Counted from the first letter of the stretch, positions 5,872 through 13,280 are shown. The stretch: DNA of 14,314 nt from Bacteroidota bacterium (GCA_023418255.1 JAEZZZ010000161.1:1-14314), one strand, 5' to 3'. The notes: generated from the sequence alone by a model not told the origin. Numbers and translations are program-made.

Positions 5872-7785
5872 TTACTTAACTCTTTTTTTCAAATCCTTTA
5901 CCGGAATGGACATCAAGCGTCCGATAGGTTTACCATTTCTATATGTGATAATTCTCATCATCGACGCGTCCTTTGGAATCGGCTGTTTTTGAGTGTACTG
6001 AGGATAAAAATTATCGGGTGTAGAGTTGTCAAAACTTGTATAGATTTCCAATCCGTCAATTTCGGTAGTCAATTCCACATAATAGCGTTCACCCTCTTTT
6101 GTTACTTTCACGATGGGATCGTACATGGCGGGCGAATATTTCGTTTGCGCATAATCGAAACGCTTGAAGTGCTCTTCGGTTTTAGCCACAAAACGATTCC
6201 AATCTTTACGCTCCTTGGGCGACCACACCGACTCGGCAACGGCAAAACCACGTGGCCATGTCATGTATTCAGCTTGTCGAATGTTGTAAACCTGTTCTGT
6301 CCACAAATTGGCTTGTCCTCCCAAAACATACGCCGCGTTGGCACCTTCCGGGATTGGATCGAATTTATACGTTTGATTCAGTCGTAACGAAGAATATACG
6401 GGTGCCTCAGTAGAGATGTCTCCTTGCATTAAATCAATGTACACATAGTTGTTGGGACTCATTACCACAAAATGATTCGATTGTGACGCCTTGATGCCAT
6501 GTTCAATTCCGCGCCAACTCATCAGTGCTGTTGAGGGCGTGATTCCACCTTCTAATATTTCGTCCCACCCCATCATCTTTTTCCCTTTTGAGAGGATTAT
6601 TTTTTCAAGACGTTTTCCAAAGTAAGATTGCACTTGAGGCATGCTTTTTAGTCCTTCTCGCGCCATCAAAGCTTTTACTTGCGGACTTTTTTCCCAGAAA
6701 TTATGAGGAGCTTCGTCTCCACCGGTATGAATATATTCAAATGGAAAAAGCTGTGCAACTTCAGTAATCACCTTGTCCATAAATTCGTACACTTTTTCAT
6801 TGGCAGGGCAAAGCGTATTGTCAATCATTGCAATGGGTGGTGCTCCTTGCGACCAATCGAGGAATGGCTCACCGGCTCTTACATTATACTTTTCCGCTCC
6901 CGGTGTACACGAAAGTTCCGGATAAGAAGCGATAACGGCAAGGCTGTGTCCCGGCACATCAATTTCAGGCATAACCTGCACAAAACGCTCTTGAGCATAG
7001 CGAACAATTTCACGAATATCTTCGTGTGTATAGAAACCGCCATAATTTTTTGGTTCATCCGGAAGTGGAGCGGAAAACTCGTTGAATGTTCCGATCTTTT
7101 CCACTCGCCATGCCCCCACTTCCGTTAGTTTTGGCAAACTTTTTATCTCGATTCTCCAACCTTCATCATCGGTGAGATGCCAGTGTAGCATATTGAATTT
7201 ATATTTCACCATATTATCAATATATTGCTTCACCTCATCTACGGTGAAGAAGTGACGCGACACATCCAACATCAGACCGCGCCAACCAACCCGTGGATAA
7301 TCAACAACGTCAACACAAGGAACTTGCCACAATACATCCGCTTCGTTTTTTGCACTTTCAATAGCAGCGGGAAAAAGTTGAAGAAGAGATTGCACGCCAT
7401 AAAACAGACCTGCCGGTTTATTCGCTTTTATGGTTATTTTATGGGATGTAACTGAGAGCGTATATCCTTCATCCTGAATAGAAGAATCAAATGCGTTATT
7501 TAGTATCAGCTCGATATCGGCACGAGAAGAAGCGTTTTTGACTTCGACCTTTTTGCCGGGTGCTGTTGAGAGTTTTCGTGCCAAAAACTCACACGTAAAT
7601 GCCGTTTCTTTGTCCAAAGGTGCCACGATATGTATGGTTTCGGGCAGTTCATAAAATCCGTTTTTTTGTGTAATCGATACCGGTTCGGGAATAATCGGAA
7701 TCGTTGCGTTCGGACTTTGTGAATAGAGTTGGCCGCTCAAAAAGATTAGCGACAACAAGAGCGTAAAGAGAATTTTTTTCATCAT
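5872..7785 (-). CDS. Secreted GH20 beta-N-acetylhexosaminidase
   Basis: This exo-enzyme removes terminal beta-linked GlcNAc or GalNAc from glycans by substrate-assisted catalysis in the periplasm or outside the cell (637 aa). A signal peptide covers about residues 1-23 (Lys-rich start, hydrophobic core, ending LYSQ) with no lipobox Cys. The GH20b-type N-domain is roughly 30-155. The catalytic barrel begins near 163 (YPRVGWRGLMLDVSRHF, with Arg169 likely contacting the sugar). It includes HWHLTDDEGWR (201-211), PEIDVPGHS (273-281) and the catalytic Asp357-Glu358 pair in HTGGDEAPH. Trp407 and Trp424 are expected pocket aromatics. Residues about 560-637 form a beta-rich chitobiase-type C-terminal domain. 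A second Met at residue 2 is an equally possible start. It is flanked by a hairpin on the rng side. It may act after the sulfatase encoded 2.7 kb away on sulfated GlcNAc ends. Confidence 0.96.
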   Translation of the reverse strand: MMKKILFTLLLSLIFLSGQLYSQSPNATIPIIPEPVSITQKNGFYELPETIHIVAPLDKETAFTCEFLARKLSTAPGKKVEVKNASSRADIELILNNAFDSSIQDEGYTLSVTSHKITIKANKPAGLFYGVQSLLQLFPAAIESAKNEADVLWQVPCVDVVDYPRVGWRGLMLDVSRHFFTVDEVKQYIDNMVKYKFNMLHWHLTDDEGWRIEIKSLPKLTEVGAWRVEKIGTFNEFSAPLPDEPKNYGGFYTHEDIREIVRYAQERFVQVMPEIDVPGHSLAVIASYPELSCTPGAEKYNVRAGEPFLDWSQGAPPIAMIDNTLCPANEKVYEFMDKVITEVAQLFPFEYIHTGGDEAPHNFWEKSPQVKALMAREGLKSMPQVQSYFGKRLEKIILSKGKKMMGWDEILEGGITPSTALMSWRGIEHGIKASQSNHFVVMSPNNYVYIDLMQGDISTEAPVYSSLRLNQTYKFDPIPEGANAAYVLGGQANLWTEQVYNIRQAEYMTWPRGFAVAESVWSPKERKDWNRFVAKTEEHFKRFDYAQTKYSPAMYDPIVKVTKEGERYYVELTTEIDGLEIYTSFDNSTPDNFYPQYTQKQPIPKDASMMRIITYRNGKPIGRLMSIPVKDLKKRVK

Positions 7786-7858
7786 TTTCTTAATTTATTA
7801 ATTAATACAGACCATCTGTTTTCGATTGAACCGAAATAAGAAACTAAATATGAACAAA

Positions 7859-7888
7859 GAACCGATACCATCTACATAATATCGGTTC
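7859..7888 (-). terminator. Hairpin terminator after RNase G
   Basis: GAACCGATA (7859-7867) and TATCGGTTC (7880-7888) form a perfect 9-bp stem with a 12-base loop. In the minus-strand transcript it is followed by UUUGUUCA, a weak U-tract. It lies 39 bases past the rng stop and 73 bases before the GH20 start. Termination of rng is the simplest reading; efficiency is uncertain. Confidence 0.6.
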
Positions 7889-7927
7889 ACCTAATTTCAC
7901 ATATTCTTACAGCGGGTAAAAATACAT

Positions 7928-9496
7928 CTATTTCATTTCCACTTCTTCTTTCAGATCGATCTCGTTTTTATCTCTGTCGTAAAAAATATACTGCAAGAAT
8001 CCCAAGCTTTGGTCGGGAATAATTTTCATGGATACACCATATTTTTTTCTCCATTTGTATTTCAACGAAAACAATCCTTGTTGTGTGTATGCCGCAATAT
8101 ACGGATGAATATGCAGACTGAATTTCTTCACTTTTAGCTTGTTTGCTAAGTAGTCTATCTTTCCTTCGAGGGTGTCGGTAAATAGAATCGACGATTTTAT
8201 TTTGCCTTTTCCGAAACAAGTCGGGCATACTTCGCTTGTAGCCATTTCCATTTCGGGACGTACGCGTTGGCGGGTAATTTGCATCAGTCCAAATTTGCTT
8301 AAAGGCAATATGTTGTGTCGGGCTCTGTCTTGCGACATAAACTCCTGCATTTTTGCCAGCAGTTTGCTGCGATGTTCGCCACTGTGCATATCAATAAAAT
8401 CGATTACGATAATTCCGCCCATATCACGCAAGCGTAATTGTCGCGCAATTTCTTCGGCAGCCGCGATGTTGACATCAAAAGCACTATCCTCTTGTTTTTG
8501 CTTTGAGCGATTTCGGTTGCCGCTGTTCACATCAATAACATGCAACGCTTCGGTATGTTCAATGATAAGATAGGCTCCGTTTTTGAATGTGACGGTTTTA
8601 CCAAAAGACGATTTTATCTGCTTGGTTATCCCAAAGTTATCCAAAATGGGCAACGCTCCGGAATATTGTTTGACAATGTTTTTCTTGTCAGGGGCAATCA
8701 CTTGCACATATTCGGAAATTTGCCGATATACGCTTTTATCGTTCACATGTATTTGTCCAAACGAAGGGTTAAAGATGTCGCGCAATAGGACAACGGTGCG
8801 TCCTGTCTCTTCAAAGATGAGCGAGGGCGTTTTGGGTTTCAATATTTTCTCAATGCTATCCTCCCATCTTTTGACCAATATTTTCAACTCGGCATCAAGC
8901 TCTGCGACTCTTTTTCCTTCGGCATTGGTGCGGATGATGATTCCATAGTTTTTCGGTTTGATGCTTTGCACCAATTGCCTGAGTCGTGCACGCTCTTCGC
9001 GTGATTTTATCTTTTGCGATACCGATACTTTGTTGATAAAAGGAATGAGTACCATGAATCGTCCCGCAAACGATATTTCTGCCGTTAGGCGGGGACCTTT
9101 GGTTGAAATCGGCTCTTTGGCAATCTGAACAATCACCTGCTGTCCCACTTTCAACAAATCCGAGATGGTTCCCTCTTTGTCAATATCCGGTTGGAGTTTG
9201 ATTTTCTGAATCTGTGGAATCTTCTTTTTTTCTTCGATCAGTTTTTGAAATTGTTGAATAGAACCGAACTCAACTCCTAAATCTAAATAGTGAAGAAAAG
9301 CGTCCTTTTTATGTCCCACATCGACAAATGCGGCATTCAGGGCGGGCATCAATTTTTTTACCCGACCTAAATAGATGTTTCCAACAGAGAAAGATTCATT
9401 CTGTGCTTCCTTTTGCAGTTCTACCAATCTTTTATCTTCTAGAACGGCAATCGTGATATCTTTTTGTTGAACATCTACTACAAGTTCGCTTATCAC
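7928..9496 (-). CDS. rng: Ribonuclease G/E family endoribonuclease
   Basis: This endoribonuclease cleaves single-stranded A/U-rich RNA and takes part in rRNA 5' maturation and mRNA decay in the cytosol. At 522 aa it has RNase G length, without the long RNase E C-terminal scaffold. An S1 domain spans about residues 36-130 (VGNIYLGRVKKLMPALNAAFVDVG). It is interrupted by a charged, Lys/Glu-rich insertion (about 78-110) common in Bacteroidetes. Catalytic Mg ligands are Asp322 (HVIDVNSG) and Asp366 (GGIIVIDFID). The Zn-link motif is C424-P-T-C427-FGKGK. The start codon is GTG; the SELVVDVQ beginning fits homologues. It is separated from HU and the small basic gene by a strong hairpin, so it probably has its own transcript. 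Confidence 0.95.
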   Translation of the reverse strand: MISELVVDVQQKDITIAVLEDKRLVELQKEAQNESFSVGNIYLGRVKKLMPALNAAFVDVGHKKDAFLHYLDLGVEFGSIQQFQKLIEEKKKIPQIQKIKLQPDIDKEGTISDLLKVGQQVIVQIAKEPISTKGPRLTAEISFAGRFMVLIPFINKVSVSQKIKSREERARLRQLVQSIKPKNYGIIIRTNAEGKRVAELDAELKILVKRWEDSIEKILKPKTPSLIFEETGRTVVLLRDIFNPSFGQIHVNDKSVYRQISEYVQVIAPDKKNIVKQYSGALPILDNFGITKQIKSSFGKTVTFKNGAYLIIEHTEALHVIDVNSGNRNRSKQKQEDSAFDVNIAAAEEIARQLRLRDMGGIIVIDFIDMHSGEHRSKLLAKMQEFMSQDRARHNILPLSKFGLMQITRQRVRPEMEMATSEVCPTCFGKGKIKSSILFTDTLEGKIDYLANKLKVKKFSLHIHPYIAAYTQQGLFSLKYKWRKKYGVSMKIIPDQSLGFLQYIFYDRDKNEIDLKEEVEMK

Positions 9497-9583
9497 AATG
9501 TTTTATTTTTTGTTATTTTAATTGTTTATACCTTTTTCGTAATTGTAGGTGAAATTCTCACGAACAGCACCTTTTATACAGAA

Positions 9584-9622
9584 AGAACAAACTTAAATAA
9601 TGGCATTAATTAAGTTTGTTCT
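9584..9622 (-). terminator. Strong hairpin between the small basic gene and rng
   Basis: AGAACAAACTTAA (9584-9596) and TTAAGTTTGTTCT (9610-9622) form a perfect 13-bp stem with a 13-base loop. On the minus strand it comes 31 bases after the small-gene stop and is followed by UUCUGUAU, so the U-tract is short. It likely ends the HU/small-gene transcript. Both arms contain TAAGTTTG when read outward, matching the -7 consensus TAnnTTTG, so the same DNA could also serve rng transcription. Confidence 0.6.
9588..9595 (-). promoter_or_regulatory. Candidate -7 element for rng inside a terminator arm
   Basis: On the minus strand the bases read TAAGTTTG, a full TAnnTTTG match, and would start transcription near 9581-9583, about 85 bases before the rng GTG. 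No TTG is present at the expected -33 distance, and the match lies in a palindrome, so this is only a candidate. Confidence 0.3.
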
Positions 9623-9653
9623 CCATGTTTTTGGGCTTTACTGGTTTAATAAG

Positions 9654-9746
9654 CTATTTTTTCTTCTTGTGCCTATTTTTTCTTAGCCTTTTCTTTCTTT
9701 TGTGAACAGACATTTTATGCCTTTTCCTTTTTTTTCCACTTGGCAT
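9654..9746 (-). CDS. 30-residue basic protein, AURKAIP1/COX24-domain (bS22/mS38-like)
   Basis: A tiny minus-strand gene encodes 30 residues beginning MPSGKKRKRHK and ending RLRKNRHKKKK, with a TAG stop. About two thirds of residues are Lys, Arg or His. The pattern KKRKRHK-x4-KRKKRLRKNRHKKK matches my recollection of short Bacteroidetes proteins annotated with the AURKAIP1/COX24 C-terminal domain. That domain is shared by mitochondrial small-subunit protein mS38 and the mycobacterial small-subunit protein bS22, so a role as a ribosomal small-subunit protein bound to rRNA is likely by analogy. An internal ATG at 9713 would give 19 residues, but the MPSGKKRKRHK start is the conserved one. It begins 22 bases after the HU stop in the same direction and is followed by a hairpin, so HU and this gene are probably cotranscribed. 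Automated callers with length cut-offs would miss it. Confidence 0.85.
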   Translation of the reverse strand: MPSGKKRKRHKMSVHKRKKRLRKNRHKKKK

Positions 9747-9768
9747 GAATTTCTATTTTTAAAATTAA

Positions 9769-10050
9769 TCACTTTTTATCTTTAACTTGTACCACAAACG
9801 TTTTTGAAGGCTTAAACGCCGGTATATCGTGTTCGGGGATAATGATTGTGGTGTTTTTTGAAATGTTTCTTGCCGTTTTTTGCGCTCTTCTTTTCACAAT
9901 GAAGCTACCAAAGCCACGCAAATAAACATTTTCTTTGTTTGATAATGAGTCTTTTACAACATCCATAAAAGATTCAATCGTTGCAAGAACAGAAGCTTTG
10001 TCTAGACCTGTTTGTTTTGCAATTTCGTTTACAATATCTGCCTTTGTCAT
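9769..10050 (-). CDS. HU-family DNA-binding protein
   Basis: This is a small dimeric nucleoid protein that bends DNA (93 aa, normal HU length). The N-terminal helical dimerisation part is MTKADIVNEIAKQTGLDKASVLATIESFMDVV (described in segments: helix about 1-14, helix about 18-38). The RGFGSF beta-turn is at 45-50, then the DNA-binding arm about 53-75 (KRRAQKTARNISKNT and IPEHDIPAFKPSK). The classical RNPxT arm tip with an intercalating Pro is replaced by RNISKNT, a variant I associate with Bacteroidetes HU copies. The C-terminus is KTFVVQVKDKK. It is divergent from mutY, with a 166-base shared intergenic region, and is followed by the 30-residue basic gene. Confidence 0.95.
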   Translation of the reverse strand: MTKADIVNEIAKQTGLDKASVLATIESFMDVVKDSLSNKENVYLRGFGSFIVKRRAQKTARNISKNTTIIIPEHDIPAFKPSKTFVVQVKDKK

Positions 10051-10092
10051 TTTAATATATAGTTAGATTGTTAATAGTAAAATTTTGGAATG

Positions 10093-10100
10093 CAAATATA
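10093..10100 (-). promoter_or_regulatory. Candidate -7 element for HU
   Basis: The minus strand reads TATATTTG, a full TAnnTTTG match, 43 bases upstream of the HU ATG. The nearest upstream TTG (10119-10117) is only 16 bases away rather than 19-20, so the -33 half is weak. Strong expression of HU is expected, but the sequence does not prove it. Confidence 0.5.
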
Positions 10101-10184
10101 TAGCTTTTTTATCACGCAAGAAAATAAATCATGCGTAAAATCATTTTTTTTTGTTTTTTTTCTTCTTAAAAAAACTTTTTAACG

Positions 10185-10192
10185 TAGTTTTG
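10185..10192 (+). promoter_or_regulatory. Candidate -7 element for mutY
   Basis: TAGTTTTG matches TAnnTTTG and lies 24 bases before the mutY ATG at 10217. There is no TTG at the -33 distance; that stretch is poly-T and poly-A. A start here would exclude the upstream TTG extension of the mutY frame. Confidence 0.45.
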
Positions 10193-10216
10193 CATAAAAA
10201 TAAATGCTACGTAGAC

Positions 10217-11296
10217 ATGACACATGGAGATAAAAACATAATTATCAGCGAGATTCTACAGCGATGGTATGACGAAAACAGGCGTCAACTTCCATGGCGC
10301 GAAACATCGGATGCCTATACAATATGGATTTCGGAAATCATTTTGCAGCAAACGCGCGTTGAGCAGGGAATGGATTATTTCTTGCGTTTTATGCGGCACT
10401 TTCCCGATGTTGAATCGCTTGCCGCCGTGTCGGAACAAGAGGTTATGAAGCTCTGGCAAGGTTTAGGCTATTATTCGCGAGCACGCAACTTACATGCCGC
10501 ATCAAAGCAAATTGTTTCGCGATTCAACGGTGTTTTCCCAAGCAAACATGCCGACATCATCTCCCTGAAAGGGATTGGCGAATATACGGCTGCCGCCATC
10601 GCGTCTATCGCGTTCAATCAACCTTATGCCGCTATCGACGGAAATGTGTTTCGTGTGGTTTCACGGCTTTTTGCCGTAAAGCAAACCATCACCACCGCTC
10701 AAGGCAAGAGGATTATTTCAGAATTGGCTTCCGCAATTCTCGACAAAGCCAATCCGGGACATCACAATCAAGCGATGATGGATTTTGGCGCCATGATTTG
10801 TGTGCCAATGGCACCAAAATGCGGCATTTGTGTTCTACGTACCCACTGCCTCGCTTTTGAAAAGGGCATTGCGTTGCAGCTACCGATAAAACAAAAGAAG
10901 AAACCGGCACAGCATCGATATTTCAATTATTTTCATATCGAAACAGGCAATAAAACATACATCCAACAGCGTAAAAAAACAGATATCTGGAAAAACCTTT
11001 ACGAGTTTCCGCTTATCGAAACAGACAACAAAGTGGATTTAGTGAAGCTCCAAGAAAAGCCTGATTTCGCCGGCCTTTTCAGGAACACACATTCGTTTAT
11101 TTTTCATCATAAATTAAGTGTCAAACATGTGCTTTCGCATCAAGTTATTCATGCCGATTTTTATTATGTATCGTGCAATTCCGATGCAGCTATCGCACTA
11201 AAAGAGAACTCCAAAATCATTGAAATAGAACAAGAAATGCTGCAAGATTATCCTACATCGAGGCTCATTCAAAAATATTTGGAAATGGTGAAATAA
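10217..11296 (+). CDS. mutY: A/G-specific adenine DNA glycosylase MutY
   Basis: MutY removes adenine mispaired with 8-oxoguanine, preventing G-to-T changes (359 aa). The catalytic core includes LPWRETSDAYTIWISEIILQQTRVEQ with Glu40, the helix-hairpin-helix LKGIGEYTAAAIASIAF (117-133) and catalytic Asp141 in IDGNVFRVVSR. The [4Fe-4S] ligands are Cys195-x6-Cys202-x2-Cys205-x5-Cys211. Residues about 230-359 form the NUDIX-like C-terminal domain that reads 8-oxoG (FxHxxTF-like segment HSFIFHHKLSVKH). The open frame extends upstream to a TTG at 10151, but those residues are poly-Phe/Lys from an A/T tract and overlap a -7 element, so ATG 10217 is preferred. It is divergent from HU and is followed after 92 bases by ssb with its own promoter. 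Confidence 0.96.
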   Translation: MTHGDKNIIISEILQRWYDENRRQLPWRETSDAYTIWISEIILQQTRVEQGMDYFLRFMRHFPDVESLAAVSEQEVMKLWQGLGYYSRARNLHAASKQIVSRFNGVFPSKHADIISLKGIGEYTAAAIASIAFNQPYAAIDGNVFRVVSRLFAVKQTITTAQGKRIISELASAILDKANPGHHNQAMMDFGAMICVPMAPKCGICVLRTHCLAFEKGIALQLPIKQKKKPAQHRYFNYFHIETGNKTYIQQRKKTDIWKNLYEFPLIETDNKVDLVKLQEKPDFAGLFRNTHSFIFHHKLSVKHVLSHQVIHADFYYVSCNSDAAIALKENSKIIEIEQEMLQDYPTSRLIQKYLEMVK

Positions 11297-11314
11297 AATT
11301 ATCCGAAAAATAAA

Positions 11315-11345
11315 ATTGCTGTTTCTAAAAAAAGTTGTATATTTG
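11315..11345 (+). promoter_or_regulatory. Bacteroidetes-type promoter for ssb
   Basis: ATTG (11315-11318) is followed after 19 bases by TATATTTG (11338-11345), matching TTTG-N19/20-TAnnTTTG except for the first base. Transcription should begin near 11351, leaving a leader of about 37 A/U-rich bases before the ssb ATG. Confidence 0.75.
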
Positions 11346-11388
11346 TTATTATAGAATATTTTAAACTTCAATAAAAGTAAATTAAATT

Positions 11389-11847
11389 ATGTCGGTAAAC
11401 AAAGTTATTTTAGTAGGAAATGTAGGGAAAGATCCGGATGTGCGATATTTTGACAACGACACGGCAAAAGCCAGTTTTTCGTTGGCAACAAGCGAAAGAG
11501 GTTATACCGGCGCAAACGGAACACAAGTACCTGAAAGAACGGAATGGCACAACATTATTTGTTGGCGTGGATTGGCACAAATTGTAGAAAAGTTCGTAAA
11601 AAAAGGAACACAACTGTACATCGAAGGTAAAATACGGTATCGTTCGTATGATGATCAAAATGGTATAAAAAGGTACATCACAGAAGTATATGCGGACAAT
11701 ATCGAAATATTAACTCGACGTGGTGCTTCAGGCAACGACATGGGACAAAACGATACGCCGTCGGCGATACCCGATAATAGAACACAAACGACCAACACCC
11801 CTGATGTGCAAAACGATAATTCGCAAGAAGATGATTTGCCATTTTAA
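11389..11847 (+). CDS. ssb: Single-stranded DNA-binding protein
   Basis: SSB coats single-stranded DNA during replication, recombination and repair and recruits partner proteins through its C-terminal tip (152 aa). The OB fold covers about residues 1-106: VNKVILVGNVGKDPDVRYF, FSLATSER, TEWHNIICWRGLAQIVEKFVKKGTQ in segments, LYIEGKIRYRSYDDQNG, then YITEVYADNIEILTRR. A disordered Asn/Asp/Thr/Gln-rich linker runs from about 108 to 147, ending in the conserved acidic-hydrophobic tip DDLPF. The WxxxxCW segment has the normal spacing. It lies between mutY and gldE, an order I recall from other Bacteroidales. A strong hairpin terminator follows. Confidence 0.97.
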   Translation: MSVNKVILVGNVGKDPDVRYFDNDTAKASFSLATSERGYTGANGTQVPERTEWHNIICWRGLAQIVEKFVKKGTQLYIEGKIRYRSYDDQNGIKRYITEVYADNIEILTRRGASGNDMGQNDTPSAIPDNRTQTTNTPDVQNDNSQEDDLPF

Positions 11848-11866
11848 ATAAATCGTCGTAATTTTG
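11835..11866 (+). promoter_or_regulatory. Bacteroidetes-type promoter for gldE, embedded at the ssb end
   Basis: TTTG (11835-11838), inside the last codons of ssb, is followed after exactly 20 bases by TAATTTTG (11859-11866). This is a full consensus match. The start point would fall near 11871-11873, inside the left arm of the terminator that begins at 11868, so transcripts from it would carry a shortened stem. Confidence 0.65.
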
Positions 11867-11867
11867 C

Positions 11868-11925
11868 AGAGAATGTTTTAATCCGAGTTGTTTTTAACAC
11901 GAGTAAAACATTCTCTATTTTTTTT
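11868..11925 (+). terminator. Rho-independent terminator after ssb
   Basis: AGAGAATGTTTTA (11868-11880) and TAAAACATTCTCT (11904-11916) form a perfect 13-bp stem with a 23-base loop. An A and eight T (11918-11925) follow. It lies 20 bases after the ssb stop. Confidence 0.9.
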
Positions 11926-11984
11926 ACTAAATTTATCGTCCATTGGATTCTGCTTCTAACTTACACTTTTTTTCGAGCACAATC

Positions 11985-13280
11985 ATGACAATTCCACTGT
12001 TGCTCGACTATATATTATTGACGGTGTTGCTCCTCATTCTTCTTATCAACACCATCATTTCCGGCGCGGAAGCGGCATTCCTTACCCTTTCGGATGAAGA
12101 TAAAGAATGCATTTGGGCTCACACTCATCGGCGCGATGCAACTGTTTGGAATTTACTAAAAACGCCTAAAAAGTTGCAAGCGGCCATTATTATATTTTAT
12201 AACTCAATGAATATCACAGGAATTTCGTTATTCATTGTTTTGTTACGTCGATGGCTGCATTTGCCATTTTTCTCTTTTACACAACTTGCTTTGTTGGCAA
12301 GCTTTTCAATTATTGTTTTGTGTTTTGTGGAATTTATTCCAAAACTATACGTCACGAAAAACAAAATAGGATTTGTTCGAAAAAGCGCACCTCTCATCCA
12401 ACTTATTTACAATCTCGGACTTCCGGAGTCATCCATTGTGGTGGCTTTGAGTAACGCCATGAACAGAAACAACACACAGCGAAAACATGAAATATCGATG
12501 GACGAAATCTCAAAAGCGCTTGAAATAACCACCTACGACACGTCGTATGAGCAGGAAAAAGATATGCTGGAAGGCATTATCCGATTTAAAGACAAAACCG
12601 TTGGAGATGTTTTCATTTCACGTACCAATATGGTTGCCATTGAAGTGCAAACTTCATTTCGAGACGTTATTGCTAGAATTGTGGATGCCGGGTTTTCACG
12701 AATTCCCATTTACGAAGAAACACCGGACAATATTAAAGGGGTTTTATATGTGAAAGATTTGCTGCCGCATCTTGATAAGAAAAATAGTTTTCATTGGCAA
12801 ACACTTGTTCGTCCGGCCTATTTTGTGCCTGCCACCAAGCGTATTGATGATTTGCTTGAAGAGTTTCGCACCAATAAAAATCACATGGCAATCGTGGTAG
12901 ATGAATATGGTGGAACTACGGGACTTGTTACGATGGAAGACATTTTAGAAGAAATAGTTGGTGATATCAGTGATGAATACGATGAGGAAGAGCCTCTTTA
13001 TACGATGGCACCCGATGGCTCCTACATTTTTGAAGGTATCACGCCGTTGGATGAGTTTATAAAGATTGTGGGTGTTTCGGAAAAAGAATTTGAGAAGTTT
13101 GCGGACGAGGTGGACACCATTGCAGGTATGCTGTTAGAGTTAAAAGGGAACTTTCCAACAAAGAACGAAGTGATTGAGTTTAATCAACACCGTTTTGAGG
13201 CTTACGAAATGAATAAACGCCAAATTCTAAAAGTGCGCTATATTTCTTCCCAAAAGCCTGACAAAACAACAGAGGCATAG
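11985..13280 (+). CDS. gldE: GldE-like CNNM/CBS/CorC-domain membrane protein
   Basis: This is an inner-membrane protein of the CNNM/CorC (hemolysin-C-like) superfamily, 431 aa. The DUF21/CNNM membrane part covers about residues 5-155, with hydrophobic segments near 5-25 (including the conserved ISGAEAAFLTLS that follows), 66-86 and 98-118. A linker (EISMDEISKALE) leads to two CBS domains, about 205-262 and 272-328 (FSRIPIYEETPDNIKGVLYVKDLL; MAIVVDEYGGTTGLVTMEDILEEIVGDI in parts). The CorC-type C-terminal domain follows (about 340-420). GldE was named for gliding motility in flavobacteria, but relatives occur in non-gliding Bacteroidales; related proteins export Mg2+ or Co2+. No gldD lipoprotein gene adjoins it. 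An upstream TTG at 11943 is an unlikely start. The gene is 27 bases before the PPTase, so they are probably cotranscribed. Confidence 0.92.
   Translation: MTIPLLLDYILLTVLLLILLINTIISGAEAAFLTLSDEDKECIWAHTHRRDATVWNLLKTPKKLQAAIIIFYNSMNITGISLFIVLLRRWLHLPFFSFTQLALLASFSIIVLCFVEFIPKLYVTKNKIGFVRKSAPLIQLIYNLGLPESSIVVALSNAMNRNNTQRKHEISMDEISKALEITTYDTSYEQEKDMLEGIIRFKDKTVGDVFISRTNMVAIEVQTSFRDVIARIVDAGFSRIPIYEETPDNIKGVLYVKDLLPHLDKKNSFHWQTLVRPAYFVPATKRIDDLLEEFRTNKNHMAIVVDEYGGTTGLVTMEDILEEIVGDISDEYDEEEPLYTMAPDGSYIFEGITPLDEFIKIVGVSEKEFEKFADEVDTIAGMLLELKGNFPTKNEVIEFNQHRFEAYEMNKRQILKVRYISSQKPDKTTEA

Noticed and set aside
6679..7128. 149-codon plus-strand open frame inside GH20
   Set aside because: It is antisense to the GH20 catalytic barrel and its reading frame is explained by the codon pattern of the real gene.
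8172..8948. Overlapping plus-strand open frames of 82-133 codons inside rng
   Set aside because: They are antisense to well-conserved RNase G motifs and have no own promoter or family similarity that I recognise.
10204..10233. Nine-codon upstream open frame overlapping the mutY start
   Set aside because: It is out of frame with mutY and very short, with no conserved or regulatory codon pattern; chance is sufficient.
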